Origin: Alphaproteobacteria bacterium
GTDB lineage: Bacteria; Pseudomonadota; Alphaproteobacteria; MPNO01; UBA830
Assembly (NCBI GenBank): GCA_022822405.1
Contig: JAJEBT010000128.1
Location: 18,632 to 82,631 of the forward strand
Direction: 5' to 3'
DNA length: 64,000 nucleotides
Positions within the stretch are counted from its first letter, which is position 1, and each line of letters begins with the position of its first letter. Positions 17,386 to 25,568 of this stretch are shown one piece after another. Under the pieces are notes generated by a model. It saw only the letters and a list, made by a program, of their open reading frames with translations, was not told the origin of the DNA and did not search any database. Position numbers and translations under genes: made by a program.

Positions 17386-17889
17386 GTGAAAGCGCTGAAA
17401 TTGCTGAAGTTGCTGGACGACTGGTTGGAAAAGGCCCTGTTCTACCTGTCCGGGATTCTCTTGCTGGTGATCGCGACAGCGGTCTTCTACGCCGTGACCA
17501 TGCGCTACGCGTTCAACGAGCCGCCGCTTTGGGCCGACGAGGCGCCGCGCGCCTTTTTCCTTTGGATGACCTATCTGGGCATCATCGTCGCGACCAAGCG
17601 CGGCCAGAACATCCGCGTCACGCATTTCATCGACAAGATCGCGCCCCTTCCAAGGCTCGTGCTGGAGACCTTCATGCATGTCCTCGTGCTCATCATGCTG
17701 GTGGCGCTGGTCTGGTACAACATTCCGATCCTTCAGCTTCAAGCCGGTGGCAGCATGCTGTCGACCGGCTGGAGCTTCATCTGGCTTTATGCGCCGGTTT
17801 CCGTGGGATGCGCATTGATGTTCGTTTACCAGGCGCGGCTCACGGTACGTTCATGGGCCAACTACAAGTCGGTCACGGCTGGAGAGTGA
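17386..17889 (+). CDS. TRAP transporter small permease (DctQ family)
   Basis: A 167-aa four-helix membrane protein with the DctQ pattern: LSGILLLVIATAVFYAVTMRY, then WADEAPRAFFLWMTYLGIIVATKRGQNIRVTHFID, and two further hydrophobic helices. GTG 17386 follows GGAGG at 17375-17379 with good spacing; upstream codons in frame lack family similarity. First gene of a divergent TRAP operon (small permease, large permease, binding protein) that probably imports the carboxylate substrate of the island using a sodium or proton gradient. Confidence 0.9.
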   Translation: MKALKLLKLLDDWLEKALFYLSGILLLVIATAVFYAVTMRYAFNEPPLWADEAPRAFFLWMTYLGIIVATKRGQNIRVTHFIDKIAPLPRLVLETFMHVLVLIMLVALVWYNIPILQLQAGGSMLSTGWSFIWLYAPVSVGCALMFVYQARLTVRSWANYKSVTAGE

Positions 17890-17890
17890 C

Positions 17891-19186
17891 ATGCTGCTCG
17901 TATCCATGATCGCGATCCTGTTCATATTCTCGCTTCTGGGCATGGAAATCGCCTGGGCGATCGGGCTCGCCGCCTTCGGCTACCTGACCCTGTCGCAATT
18001 CACCGACAACGCGACGCCGATGGTACTCTTCGCGCAGCAGATGACCTCGGGCGTCAACTCGTTCGTTCTGCTCGCGATTCCACTCTTCATTTTCGCCGGC
18101 GAACTGATGAACGTAACCGGGGTCACGCGGCGCATCGTGAACTTCGCCGCTTCATTGGTCGGCCACATAAACGGCGGTCTTGCCAATGTGGGAGTTACCG
18201 CGAATTTCATCATGTCCGGTTGCTCCGGGTCGGCACTGGCCGATGCGGCGGCCACGGGCACGGTGCTCCTGCCGGAAATGAAGAAACGGGGGTTCAAGCC
18301 GGCTTTCTCGTCCGCGGTGATTGCCTCGGCCGCGACCGTCGGCCCCATCGTGCCGCCCTCGATCTCTTTCGTCCTGCTTGGCGCCATCGTGAACATCTCG
18401 GTCGGTCAACTGTTCCTTGGCGGCGTCATCCCGGGCGCGTTGATGTTCGTCGCCATGTTCGGCGTGACCTGGTGGATCTGCCGTCGCCGGGAATACCCGC
18501 TTGAGCAGCGGGCGACCGGACGAGAACGCGGCATTGCATTCTTCGAGGGCATAAGCGCACTGATCGCGCCGATCATCATCGTCGGTGCGATCATCTTTGG
18601 AGTTGCGACCCCGACAGAAAGTGCCGCTGTCGCGGCCTTCTACGTTCTCTTCCTCGGGCTCTTCGTGTACCGAAACCTGTCGTTCATGCAGATCCTGCAC
18701 GCCGCAAGCCATGCCGCCGTTGCGACATCGATCATCATGCTGACGGTGGCAACGTCAAAGATCTTTGCCTGGCTGGCGGTCAAGGAAAACCTCGGCGTCT
18801 ACCTGACCAACGGGCTGCTCTGGATCTCGGAAGACTTGTGGGTCCTGCTTCTCCTGATCAACATCATGCTGCTGATCCTGGGGATGATCATGGAAATCCT
18901 GCCGATCATGCTGATCCTCGCGCCGGTGCTGTTCCCGCTCCTGACCGATCTTGGCATCAACGAGGTGCATTTCGGCGTGGTCATGGTTCTGAACCTGATG
19001 ATCGGAATGATCACGCCGCCCATCGGACTGAATCTCTTCATCATCTCCTCGATCGGCGGGGTGGGCGTCATCGACATTTTCAAGGAAGCGATACCCTATT
19101 TCCTGATCCTCGTCGGCGTCCTGCTGATCATCACCTACTTTCCGCAGATCACGCTGTTCCTTCCGTCGTTGTTCTTCGGACAATGA
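17891..19186 (+). CDS. TRAP transporter large permease (DctM family)
   Basis: A 431-aa polytopic membrane protein with about a dozen helices and DctM hallmarks: AIPLFIFAGELMNVTGVTRRIVNFA, SGCSGSALADAAATGTVLLPEMKKRGF, PPSISFVLLGAIVNISVGQLFLGG, and GMITPPIGLNLF near the C-terminus. It is one base past the small permease stop, so translation is probably coupled. It forms the translocating channel that accepts ligand from the binding protein encoded next. Confidence 0.95.
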   Translation: MLLVSMIAILFIFSLLGMEIAWAIGLAAFGYLTLSQFTDNATPMVLFAQQMTSGVNSFVLLAIPLFIFAGELMNVTGVTRRIVNFAASLVGHINGGLANVGVTANFIMSGCSGSALADAAATGTVLLPEMKKRGFKPAFSSAVIASAATVGPIVPPSISFVLLGAIVNISVGQLFLGGVIPGALMFVAMFGVTWWICRRREYPLEQRATGRERGIAFFEGISALIAPIIIVGAIIFGVATPTESAAVAAFYVLFLGLFVYRNLSFMQILHAASHAAVATSIIMLTVATSKIFAWLAVKENLGVYLTNGLLWISEDLWVLLLLINIMLLILGMIMEILPIMLILAPVLFPLLTDLGINEVHFGVVMVLNLMIGMITPPIGLNLFIISSIGGVGVIDIFKEAIPYFLILVGVLLIITYFPQITLFLPSLFFGQ

Positions 19187-19221
19187 CAACAAACTCGTCA
19201 ACACAAAAGGGAGACCAGACC

Positions 19222-20211
19222 ATGACACTTAGCAGAAGAAGCTTCACCAAGGGTGTGGGCGGGCTCGGGCTCGCCACTGCGCTCGTGGGCGTCGGCAGCC
19301 CGGCGCTTGCCGCCAAGACGCTCATCTACGGCAACGCGGGCAATATCGACAGCGCATCGAACAAGTTCGCCAAGAAGTGGCTCGACCTGGTGAGCGAACG
19401 CACCGGCGGCGAACTCCTGTTCGACATCAAGGCCGGCACCATCGGCGGCGGCAAGGACGTTCTTGACGGCACCGCGCTTGGCACCGTGCAGGTCTATAAC
19501 GGCGCATACACCGGCTTGCGCGAATTTGACGTCTTCTATGCACCGTATTTCGCCCGCAACTCGAACCACGCCCAGAAGATTGCCAACGAACTGCTGTTCG
19601 AAGAGCTGAACGCGGCGGTGCAGAATCGTTATCCGAGCCTGCGCTACCTGTCGGTGGCGCGCGCCGGACCATGGAAACTGTTCACCAACCAGAAACTGGA
19701 GACCTTCGACGACCTCAAGGGCCTGAAGATCCGCGCGCCCGAGATCGAAGGCGTGATCGCAGGTCTTGAGCAGGTCGGCGCAAAACCCACGGTCATCCCG
19801 TTCAACGAGCTTTACGGCGCGCTCCAGCAGGGCGTGGTCGACGGCATGGCAACGCTCGGCAATCTGATGATCAGCCAGAAATTCTACGAGGTCGTGAAGC
19901 ACTGCTACCAGAACGACTGGGGCATCGGGCTCGACAAGCAGATGATGAATCTCTCGGCCTGGAACGGGCTTGGCGAAGAAAACCAGAAGATCCTTGTGGA
20001 TACGTTCAACGAGTTGGAACCGCAGGACTTCTTCCGCGCCACCGAGGAGGCGGAAATCGCCAACTTTGCGCAGTGGCGCGAGATCAACGGCGAGGATTCC
20101 ACGCCGCTCCTGGACGCCTCTGCCGCGCAAAAGACGCTGGAGCCTGCGATCAAGGCGCTGGCCGATGACATTTTCGGTGAAGGTGCCTACGACCGGATCC
20201 AGTCCGTCTGA
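19222..20211 (+). CDS. TRAP transporter substrate-binding protein (DctP family), Tat-exported
   Basis: A 329-aa periplasmic DctP-type binding protein. The N-terminus carries a twin-arginine signal (SRRSFTKG) with a hydrophobic stretch ending ALAAK, so export is probably by Tat. Family segments are LKIRAPEIEGVIAGLEQVGAKPTVIPFNELYGALQQGVVDGMA. GGGAGACC precedes the ATG. The conserved Arg of the family (KIRAP) that salt-bridges the ligand carboxylate is present, supporting an organic-acid substrate. Transcription probably ends at the strong hairpin directly after the gene. Confidence 0.93.
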   Translation: MTLSRRSFTKGVGGLGLATALVGVGSPALAAKTLIYGNAGNIDSASNKFAKKWLDLVSERTGGELLFDIKAGTIGGGKDVLDGTALGTVQVYNGAYTGLREFDVFYAPYFARNSNHAQKIANELLFEELNAAVQNRYPSLRYLSVARAGPWKLFTNQKLETFDDLKGLKIRAPEIEGVIAGLEQVGAKPTVIPFNELYGALQQGVVDGMATLGNLMISQKFYEVVKHCYQNDWGIGLDKQMMNLSAWNGLGEENQKILVDTFNELEPQDFFRATEEAEIANFAQWREINGEDSTPLLDASAAQKTLEPAIKALADDIFGEGAYDRIQSV

Positions 20212-20218
20212 TCCCATC

Positions 20219-20248
20219 GCCGCCCCGCCGGTCAGCCGGCGGGGCGGC
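20219..20248. terminator. Bidirectional hairpin terminator; GMC stop codon in the loop
   Basis: A perfect 13-bp GC stem (20219-20231 with 20236-20248) and a 4-nt loop between convergent genes. The TCA complement of the GMC stop codon occupies 20232-20234, in the loop. There is no clear T-tract on either side, so termination might need Rho or the hairpin may mainly protect mRNA 3' ends. Confidence 0.65.
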
Positions 20249-21860
20249 CACCCAGGATGAGATCGGCGGCCTTCTCGCCGACCATGATCGCAGGCGCGGC
20301 AGTGTTCGTCGAAGGGACCGACGGGAAGATCGAGGCATCCGCGACTCTCAACCCGCGCATTCCCCGAACGCGAAGCTCAGGGTCCACGACCGAGTTTCCA
20401 TCCGCCCCCATCCGGCAACTTCCCGACAGGTGATGCACCGTGCTCGCAGTCTCACGCACCCACGCTGCGATCGCATCCCGCGTCTTCGCCTCCGGCCCCG
20501 GCTGCAGTTCCGCGCCCCGGTAGCGGTCGAAGGGCTTCTGTGCAAAAACCTCGCGCAGAAGCCCAACCGCATCAACGAGCGTTTCGAGGTCGCGCAGATC
20601 GGAGAGGTAGTTCAGGCGGATATCGGGCGGCGCAGACGGATCCGCCGACGCAAGCCGTACCGCCCCCCGGCTATAGGGACGCATCACCGAAGCGTTGGCC
20701 ATGAACCCCGGCCCCGCGTTCGCGGGTATCGAAAACGGGTTGAACCGGACCGTTGCGCTCGTAAGCGCGGGCAGGAAATGGCTCTGGATGTTCGGCAGAT
20801 CGGCGCCCGGTCCACGCAGATAGGCCCCGGCCTCCAGGGGGAATACGTTCATCGGACCGGCCCCAAACAGCCATGCGCGCAGGAACGCCACTGCGGCACG
20901 GTCGATGCGGGTAAGTCCGTGAAGCGTCGCATCCTCTTTCGCCGCGTGAGAAACACGCACCAGCACATGGTCGTGCAGGTTCTCTCCCACCTCTCGCAGA
21001 TCCGCAACTGGCTGGATCCCAAGTGGTTCAAGCACTTCGGCCGGCCCGACCCCCGAGCGCTGCAACAGCAAGGGCGAACCGATGGCTCCCGCCGACAGGA
21101 TCACCTCGCCTTCGGTTTCGACTGTCTCTTCGCCCTTGCCCGAGGTCAGGACGACGCCCGCAGCGCGCCCGTGCTCGATCACCAACCGCTGCACTTCGAC
21201 TCCGGTGCGGACGGTCAGGTTGTTCCGGCCCCGGGTCCCGGCGAGAAAGGCCCGCGCCGTGGATTCGCGCCGACCGTCGCGAATGGTGAAATGGTAATAT
21301 CCGAATCCCTCCGGCGTCCCCGAGTTGAAGTCGGGACAGGCAGGGTGACCCGCGGCAATCCCCGCCTCGACGAAGGATGCTGCAAGCGGGCTCACCGGCC
21401 GTGCACGCCGCGAAACGGTGAGAGACCCGTCCGTGCCGTGATCCGCGCCCGCCTTTCCCGGCCCCCGAAACCTCTCGGAACGAAGAAACAGCGGCTTCAC
21501 GGCCTCCCAGGACCAGCCCGGCATGCCCTGCTGCGCCCAAAGATCATAGTCGCTTGGCAGACCTCGCACATAGACCATGCCGTTGATCGCGGTCGACCCC
21601 CCGAGAGCACGGCCCCGCGGCAAGTCGACCGAGCGAGCCCCCAGCCCCGGCTCCGGACCGGTCGCATAGCGCCAGACATGCGCGCGCCCGTTCATCAGGA
21701 TCGCCGTCATCATCGGCACCGACAGCGACGGGCTTCTCCCCTTGCCGCCTGCCTCGATCAACAGAACGTTGAAATCGGCATTCTCCGAGAGCCGCGTGGC
21801 CAGGACACAGCCCGCCGCGCCCGCACCGACCACGATGTGGGTCCAGCCCCGCCGTTTCAC
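20232..21860 (-). CDS. GMC-family FAD oxidoreductase (choline dehydrogenase-like)
   Basis: A 542-aa flavoprotein. FAD motif GAGAAGCVLATRLSE at the N-terminus, PRGRALGGSTAINGMVYVRG, the second GMC signature in GAIGSPLLLQRSGVGPAEVLEPLGI, and a C-terminal HHLSGSCRMG with NTAAPAIM carrying the His/Asn active pair. Likely oxidises an alcohol to an aldehyde or ketone. GTG 21860 is chosen because it overlaps the stop of the CMD-like gene (GTGA) and gives the normal start [12 protein letters not shown]. The upstream extension belongs to that gene's territory. Unlike the first GMC enzyme it lacks the CxxCxxCxxxCP motif. Confidence 0.93.
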   Translation of the reverse strand: MKRRGWTHIVVGAGAAGCVLATRLSENADFNVLLIEAGGKGRSPSLSVPMMTAILMNGRAHVWRYATGPEPGLGARSVDLPRGRALGGSTAINGMVYVRGLPSDYDLWAQQGMPGWSWEAVKPLFLRSERFRGPGKAGADHGTDGSLTVSRRARPVSPLAASFVEAGIAAGHPACPDFNSGTPEGFGYYHFTIRDGRRESTARAFLAGTRGRNNLTVRTGVEVQRLVIEHGRAAGVVLTSGKGEETVETEGEVILSAGAIGSPLLLQRSGVGPAEVLEPLGIQPVADLREVGENLHDHVLVRVSHAAKEDATLHGLTRIDRAAVAFLRAWLFGAGPMNVFPLEAGAYLRGPGADLPNIQSHFLPALTSATVRFNPFSIPANAGPGFMANASVMRPYSRGAVRLASADPSAPPDIRLNYLSDLRDLETLVDAVGLLREVFAQKPFDRYRGAELQPGPEAKTRDAIAAWVRETASTVHHLSGSCRMGADGNSVVDPELRVRGMRGLRVADASIFPSVPSTNTAAPAIMVGEKAADLILGGRPAG

Positions 21861-22579
21861 GACTTGCCGGAGGCTTCGTCGAACCCGCCCTGCCCGGTCA
21901 TCTCGGCCCATGCGCGAAATGGTGCGGAGGCCTGAACCTTGCCTGAGACGATCAACTCGCGCCAGACGTCGCAGGCATCGACGAAATTCGGCACGCCGCC
22001 AGGAAACATTGCAAGCGCCAGGCCTTCCGCAATCGCGGTTTCCTCCGCGTCCTCGTCGTAGGCCCCCTTGATATGCTCGCTCACCCAATCCCAGCGCCGG
22101 TGGCACTGATGCGCCGCAGCCATGCCGATCTCGACGATCCATGGCTCGGTTCCATGCCGCGCACGCACAGTCTCCAGTCCATCGCGGTACGAGTCGACCG
22201 CGTCGTACCCGTCGAGATGCGGTCCCCAATGGCGGGCGACGAACGTGTGCCTGTCCGCCCCGTCAGCCCAAGCGGCGAAGGCAAGCGCCGCGGCGACTTC
22301 CGCATCTCCGCCCCCACCCGTCCGCAACCTGTCGATATGGTGGGTCGCAATCGCCTCGCCGGTCGAGACGAGGATGATCAGCCATACAATCTCCTTCTGG
22401 TACAAGGTCAGGGTCCGGTCTTGCAGCGTCAGCGCCGTGTAAGTCGCGTCATAGGCAGTCAACAACTCCGGTGATGCCACCGCCATCAACCCGTGGTGAG
22501 GCAACAGGTAGCCACGCTTCGCCCTGAGATCCGTCAATAGCTCGGCCACATCCTCAGCCGTTCCTGGTGTACTGGTCAT
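21857..22579 (-). CDS. Tandem CMD-domain protein
   Basis: A 240-aa helical protein in which two CMD-like halves can be seen: [24 protein letters not shown] near residues 65-90 and [21 protein letters not shown] near 155-175. AGGGAGGTGG lies just before ATG 22579. The AhpD CxxC pair is missing; Glu and His residues remain. It is co-translated with the GMC oxidoreductase downstream, repeating the CMD/GMC partnership seen at 3.0-5.0 kb. Precise reaction unknown; a lactone, quinone or peroxide partner activity is possible. Confidence 0.8.
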   Translation of the reverse strand: MTSTPGTAEDVAELLTDLRAKRGYLLPHHGLMAVASPELLTAYDATYTALTLQDRTLTLYQKEIVWLIILVSTGEAIATHHIDRLRTGGGGDAEVAAALAFAAWADGADRHTFVARHWGPHLDGYDAVDSYRDGLETVRARHGTEPWIVEIGMAAAHQCHRRWDWVSEHIKGAYDEDAEETAIAEGLALAMFPGGVPNFVDACDVWRELIVSGKVQASAPFRAWAEMTGQGGFDEASGKS

Positions 22580-22685
22580 GCCACCTCCCTCGTTGCGAGG
22601 AGCATATGTCCATCGGGCGTCCGCGCAAGGGTTGCGCATTGTGACGGTGCGCAATTCGTCTAGGATGCGCAAAACGGGGGGAACC

Positions 22686-23414
22686 ATGGCTGCACTGACC
22701 GGAAAGGCCGCCATTGTCACCGGGGCGGCCCGTGGCATCGGCGCGGCCATCGCGGCACGTTTTGCCGCCGAAGGCGCGCGCGTTGCCGTCTTCGACCTGA
22801 ACCCGCCAAAGCCGCCCGAAAACGGGCTTTCGGCCCGGGTCGACGTCGCCGACGAGATTTCGGTTGGCAGGGAGGTGAACAGGGCGGCGGCGACATTCGG
22901 TCGGCTCGACCTCCTCGTGAACTGCGCCGCCGCTGACGGCATTCGGGGACCGGTGACAGAAATGACGCTTGCCGACTGGAACCGCGCGCTGGCCGTGAAC
23001 CTGACTGGCACCTTCCTGACGAGCCGCACCGCGATTCCGCATATGGCGACGTCCGGCGGCGGCTCCATCGTCAACATCGCCTCGCAGCTCGGGTCCGTCG
23101 CGGTGCCTGCGAACCCGGTCTACTGCGCCTCGAAGGGCGGCCTGATCCAACTCACGCGCGCGATGGCGCTCGACCATGCCGAGGCGGGCATCCGGGTCAA
23201 CGCGCTTTCGCCGGGTGCGGTCCTGACCGAACGGCTGGTCGGCGTCTACGGCTCGGAAGAGGCTGTCCGCGCCGAACTCACGCCCAAGTACCCGCTGGGG
23301 CGGATCGGCATGCCCGATGATTTGGCGGGCGCGGCGGTCTTTCTCGCCTCCGACGAGTCGCGCTTCATGACCGGCGCGGACCTGGTCGTGGATGGAGGAT
23401 ATTCGGCGCAATGA
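22686..23414 (+). CDS. Short-chain dehydrogenase/reductase
   Basis: A 242-aa classical SDR: cofactor loop TGAARGIG (about 12-19), NCAA motif, Ser of NIASQLG, and the YCASK catalytic pair, followed by the PGAV block and a C-terminal DGGYSAQ. Probably an NAD(P)-dependent oxidation of a secondary alcohol. An acidic residue after strand two (FDLN) favours NAD over NADP. ATG 22686 follows GGGGGGAACC. It diverges from the CMD/GMC pair and overlaps the next gene by ATGA. Confidence 0.93.
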   Translation: MAALTGKAAIVTGAARGIGAAIAARFAAEGARVAVFDLNPPKPPENGLSARVDVADEISVGREVNRAAATFGRLDLLVNCAAADGIRGPVTEMTLADWNRALAVNLTGTFLTSRTAIPHMATSGGGSIVNIASQLGSVAVPANPVYCASKGGLIQLTRAMALDHAEAGIRVNALSPGAVLTERLVGVYGSEEAVRAELTPKYPLGRIGMPDDLAGAAVFLASDESRFMTGADLVVDGGYSAQ

Positions 23415-23791
23415 CCCCGGAAGAGACGGTTCGCGCATTCATCGCGGCACTGGAAGCCCGTGATCTCCAGGCGGCGAAGACACTCCTGCACTCCGAGATC
23501 GAAATGGTCTTTCCGGGCGGCGCGACGTTCCACCGACTCGAACAGTTGATCGACTGGGCCCGCCCACGCTATCGCCGGGTCGCAAAGCAGATCGAGCGGA
23601 TCGACGTGGCCGGCGAAACGGCCTTCGCCCACGGCACGCTCCATGGCCAGTGGCCGGACGGCACGGCTTTCGGCGGCATCCGTTTCGGCGACTGGTTCGA
23701 GTTCGAAGACGGGTTGATCCGGCGGCAGAAGGTCTGGAACGATCTCGCGGAGGTTCGCCTAAAGGCCAACGCGGACTCGAAAACGCCCTGA
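23411..23791 (+). CDS. NTF2-like/SnoaL-type protein
   Basis: A 126-aa alpha+beta-barrel protein of the NTF2-like type: [32 protein letters not shown] at the N-terminus and [18 protein letters not shown] near the C-terminus. Members act as small isomerases, hydratases or non-catalytic subunits. It is coupled to the SDR by ATGA. The last 33 nt overlap the 3' end of the convergent Asp/Glu-racemase-like gene. In the cyanuric-acid pathway a fold relative (AtzH) accompanies AtzE/AtzG-type amidases, which may be coincidence here. Confidence 0.75.
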   Translation: MTPEETVRAFIAALEARDLQAAKTLLHSEIEMVFPGGATFHRLEQLIDWARPRYRRVAKQIERIDVAGETAFAHGTLHGQWPDGTAFGGIRFGDWFEFEDGLIRRQKVWNDLAEVRLKANADSKTP

Positions 23792-24532
23792 CCAGGCGGA
23801 GCCGGTCACCCAGGGGGCGAAGCCGTCCGCCGTGGGCGCCTCGCCTCGAATGGCCAGAAGAGAACGCCAAACCAGGCAAAGGTTGGGCGAGATCACCGGC
23901 AATGGCTTGGTGCCGGTCCGCAGGATCGCCGGCAGGGTTGGAAGGCCCGTGCCAAGCATCGCGATGGCCTCCAGACCGTCCGCTCCAATCGCCTCCAGCG
24001 CACGTCCGGACGCATCGCCGCCCAATGAATAGATCGGGTGAAAGGCCTCATCGTCGCTGGCAATTCTCTCGACCCGAACGATGGTCAGCCCGCGCCTCTC
24101 CCAGTATTTCAACGCATTCTCGTGCAAGGGGTCGCCATATGGCGAGACGATGCCGATGCGCCGGGCGCCCAGGGCTTCGAGCGCGTCGCAAAGCGCATTG
24201 GCCGCCGTGACGACGGGATAGCCGCGACCCGCCTCAATTTCCGCCAGATGCCGGTCCTCTTCTACTGGATCGACGAGATAAGCCGCGCCAGTACAGGCGA
24301 ATGCCACCGCGCCCACTGGCGCATTCGCGAATTGGTCCAGCGAACGCTCCATCGACTCGACATAATCGATCAGCCGTTCGTCGATGGTTGGTCTGGCGCT
24401 GGTCAGTCGCGCGGCGATCATTCCGGTTCCAGGCGGCAGCAGGATGCCGAATTCCGGTTCCACCGTGGTGTTCGCCTGAGGGGTGAGGACTCCCAAGAGC
24501 CCGTCCGGCGCGTACTCTAGTGCCTTCGTCAT
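23759..24532 (-). CDS. Asp/Glu racemase-superfamily (maleate isomerase/AMDase-like) enzyme
   Basis: A 257-aa protein of the maleate cis-trans isomerase/arylmalonate decarboxylase branch. TPQANTTVEPEF (about 17-28) and AFACTGAAYL are family blocks. Cys80 fills the first catalytic position, but the second position, normally in a CTN motif, is Gly194 (LGTGLPT). Maleate isomerases have both cysteines, and natural AMDase has only the second. An enzyme with only the first Cys could be a decarboxylase or racemase of opposite stereochemistry. The gene borders the SDR/NTF2 pair and probably belongs to the same pathway. Confidence 0.85.
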   Translation of the reverse strand: MTKALEYAPDGLLGVLTPQANTTVEPEFGILLPPGTGMIAARLTSARPTIDERLIDYVESMERSLDQFANAPVGAVAFACTGAAYLVDPVEEDRHLAEIEAGRGYPVVTAANALCDALEALGARRIGIVSPYGDPLHENALKYWERRGLTIVRVERIASDDEAFHPIYSLGGDASGRALEAIGADGLEAIAMLGTGLPTLPAILRTGTKPLPVISPNLCLVWRSLLAIRGEAPTADGFAPWVTGSAWSGRFRVRVGL

Positions 24533-24670
24533 GCCGATCTCCTGTGCCGCGGCCCACCCTAGCCCGCGACCTGCACGCTCCGCCAGATGTCGGTTCGTGA
24601 CAGAGCGTGGTCAGGCGAAGCCGCTTTCCGAACACGCGGACGGGGAGGACATCTCAACACGCCCCCAAGC

Positions 24671-25191
24671 ACGACCTTCCGCACCCGCCTGCCATCGTGG
24701 TGCCCGTCGATGGTACCGGCTCCGACTGGAAGACCCTGACCACCGCCGACGTCTTCGACGGAAAGCGCGTCTTGCCTTTGGTTTCACCTGGGGACTTTGC
24801 ACCGGCCTGTCCAGACGTAGTCTCCGGGAGCATACGCCATCTTGCGACGGCTCCATCGCACGGAACGTGGACCAGATCACCCGTCTCGCGATCACCCATG
24901 CCGTTGTGATGAACCGAAGGACGAAGTCCACGGAATGTCGAGATGGTCTTCATGCCGCCCGACGGCAAGTGTCGCACTCAGGTGCAAGGTGGGAATGCCG
25001 GCAGACAGCACGTCGAGCGGCACAGGCTCTCGAAGCGGACGCTGCACGATGCTTCCGGATGATCAGCGATCATCACGCCTTCGCCCGAACCCGGCTTGCA
25101 AGTGCAACAGAAGGCCAACCGGTTCGAGGCATCCAGCGTCGAGTGCATGCTCGAACTTGCACGGAGTTCCCGCACAATCTCTCAGAACTGA
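24671..25191 (+). pseudogene. Decayed peroxiredoxin (Prx5/redoxin-type) gene
   Basis: Fragments of one peroxiredoxin appear in order but in different frames. TTFRTR (24671) is followed by TGSDWKTLTTADVFDGKRVLPLVSPGDFAPAC, with the peroxidatic Cys codon at 24808-24810. Then come NVDQITRLAITHAVVMN (about 24864-24915), FMPPDGK, a VGM..S..G.GSRSG stretch, and finally NRFEASSVECMLELA ending at TGA 25189-25191. The order matches intact proteobacterial Prx5-type proteins (VTTDDLFKGKRVVLF, PGAFTPTC, VNDAFVMNAW, PDG, SVE.ML). At least four frameshifts and loss of the start codon mean it cannot be expressed. No intact copy is in this window. Confidence 0.7.
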
Positions 25192-25568
25192 TCCCCGCTG
25201 GAGATTTCCGCCCCGGATTCTGCATCGCGGAGCGACAGCCGAACGCAGACCTTGCCCATCCCTCCAAAGTCCACGCCGGTGTCGAAACAGTCGAAGGCCT
25301 GCCAGCCGCCGCTGATCGGGTGCAACCCCTCAGAGGCACGGTCCGCCGCCATCAAGAGCGCTGGCTGCAGGCGCGCCAGAATGCCCAGACAGAGGTTTGC
25401 CGTGGATTTCTCGGGCAGCACGCGCCCCTTGAGGTCGAACGCATAGGTCTGGCCAACACGAATGAAATTGGCGCAGTGCTCGGCTCGCGTCACGGTGGCG
25501 AGGATTTCGACGCGTTCGGCAAATGCGGGGTACTTTGGCGCCCGCCTCCGTTCCAGATCGGCACTCAT
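25182..25568 (-). CDS. Conserved small protein, TIGR04076-like, paralogue of upstream gene
   Basis: A 128-aa protein of unknown function. The core ILATVTRAEHCANFIRVGQTYAFD, a Cys in TANLCLGIL, and ADRASEGLHP match the neighbouring protein's VIRNEGCTCGVQPGQIAVFD, MPLCLHLL and FDRASEGLNP, so the two are tandem paralogues. The pattern (Cys, short turn, G-x-x-F/A-x-FD, Pro, Cys) recalls the TIGR04076 family of uncharacterised proteins. ATG 25568 overlaps the upstream stop (ATGA). Its 3' end overlaps the peroxiredoxin remnant by about 10 bp. Confidence 0.65.
   Translation of the reverse strand: MSADLERRRAPKYPAFAERVEILATVTRAEHCANFIRVGQTYAFDLKGRVLPEKSTANLCLGILARLQPALLMAADRASEGLHPISGGWQAFDCFDTGVDFGGMGKVCVRLSLRDAESGAEISSGDQF

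Noticed and set aside
20232..22229. 665-aa reading of the GMC oxidoreductase
   Set aside because: The first 123 residues are the antisense-like shadow of the CMD-like gene; the FAD motif begins right after GTG 21860.
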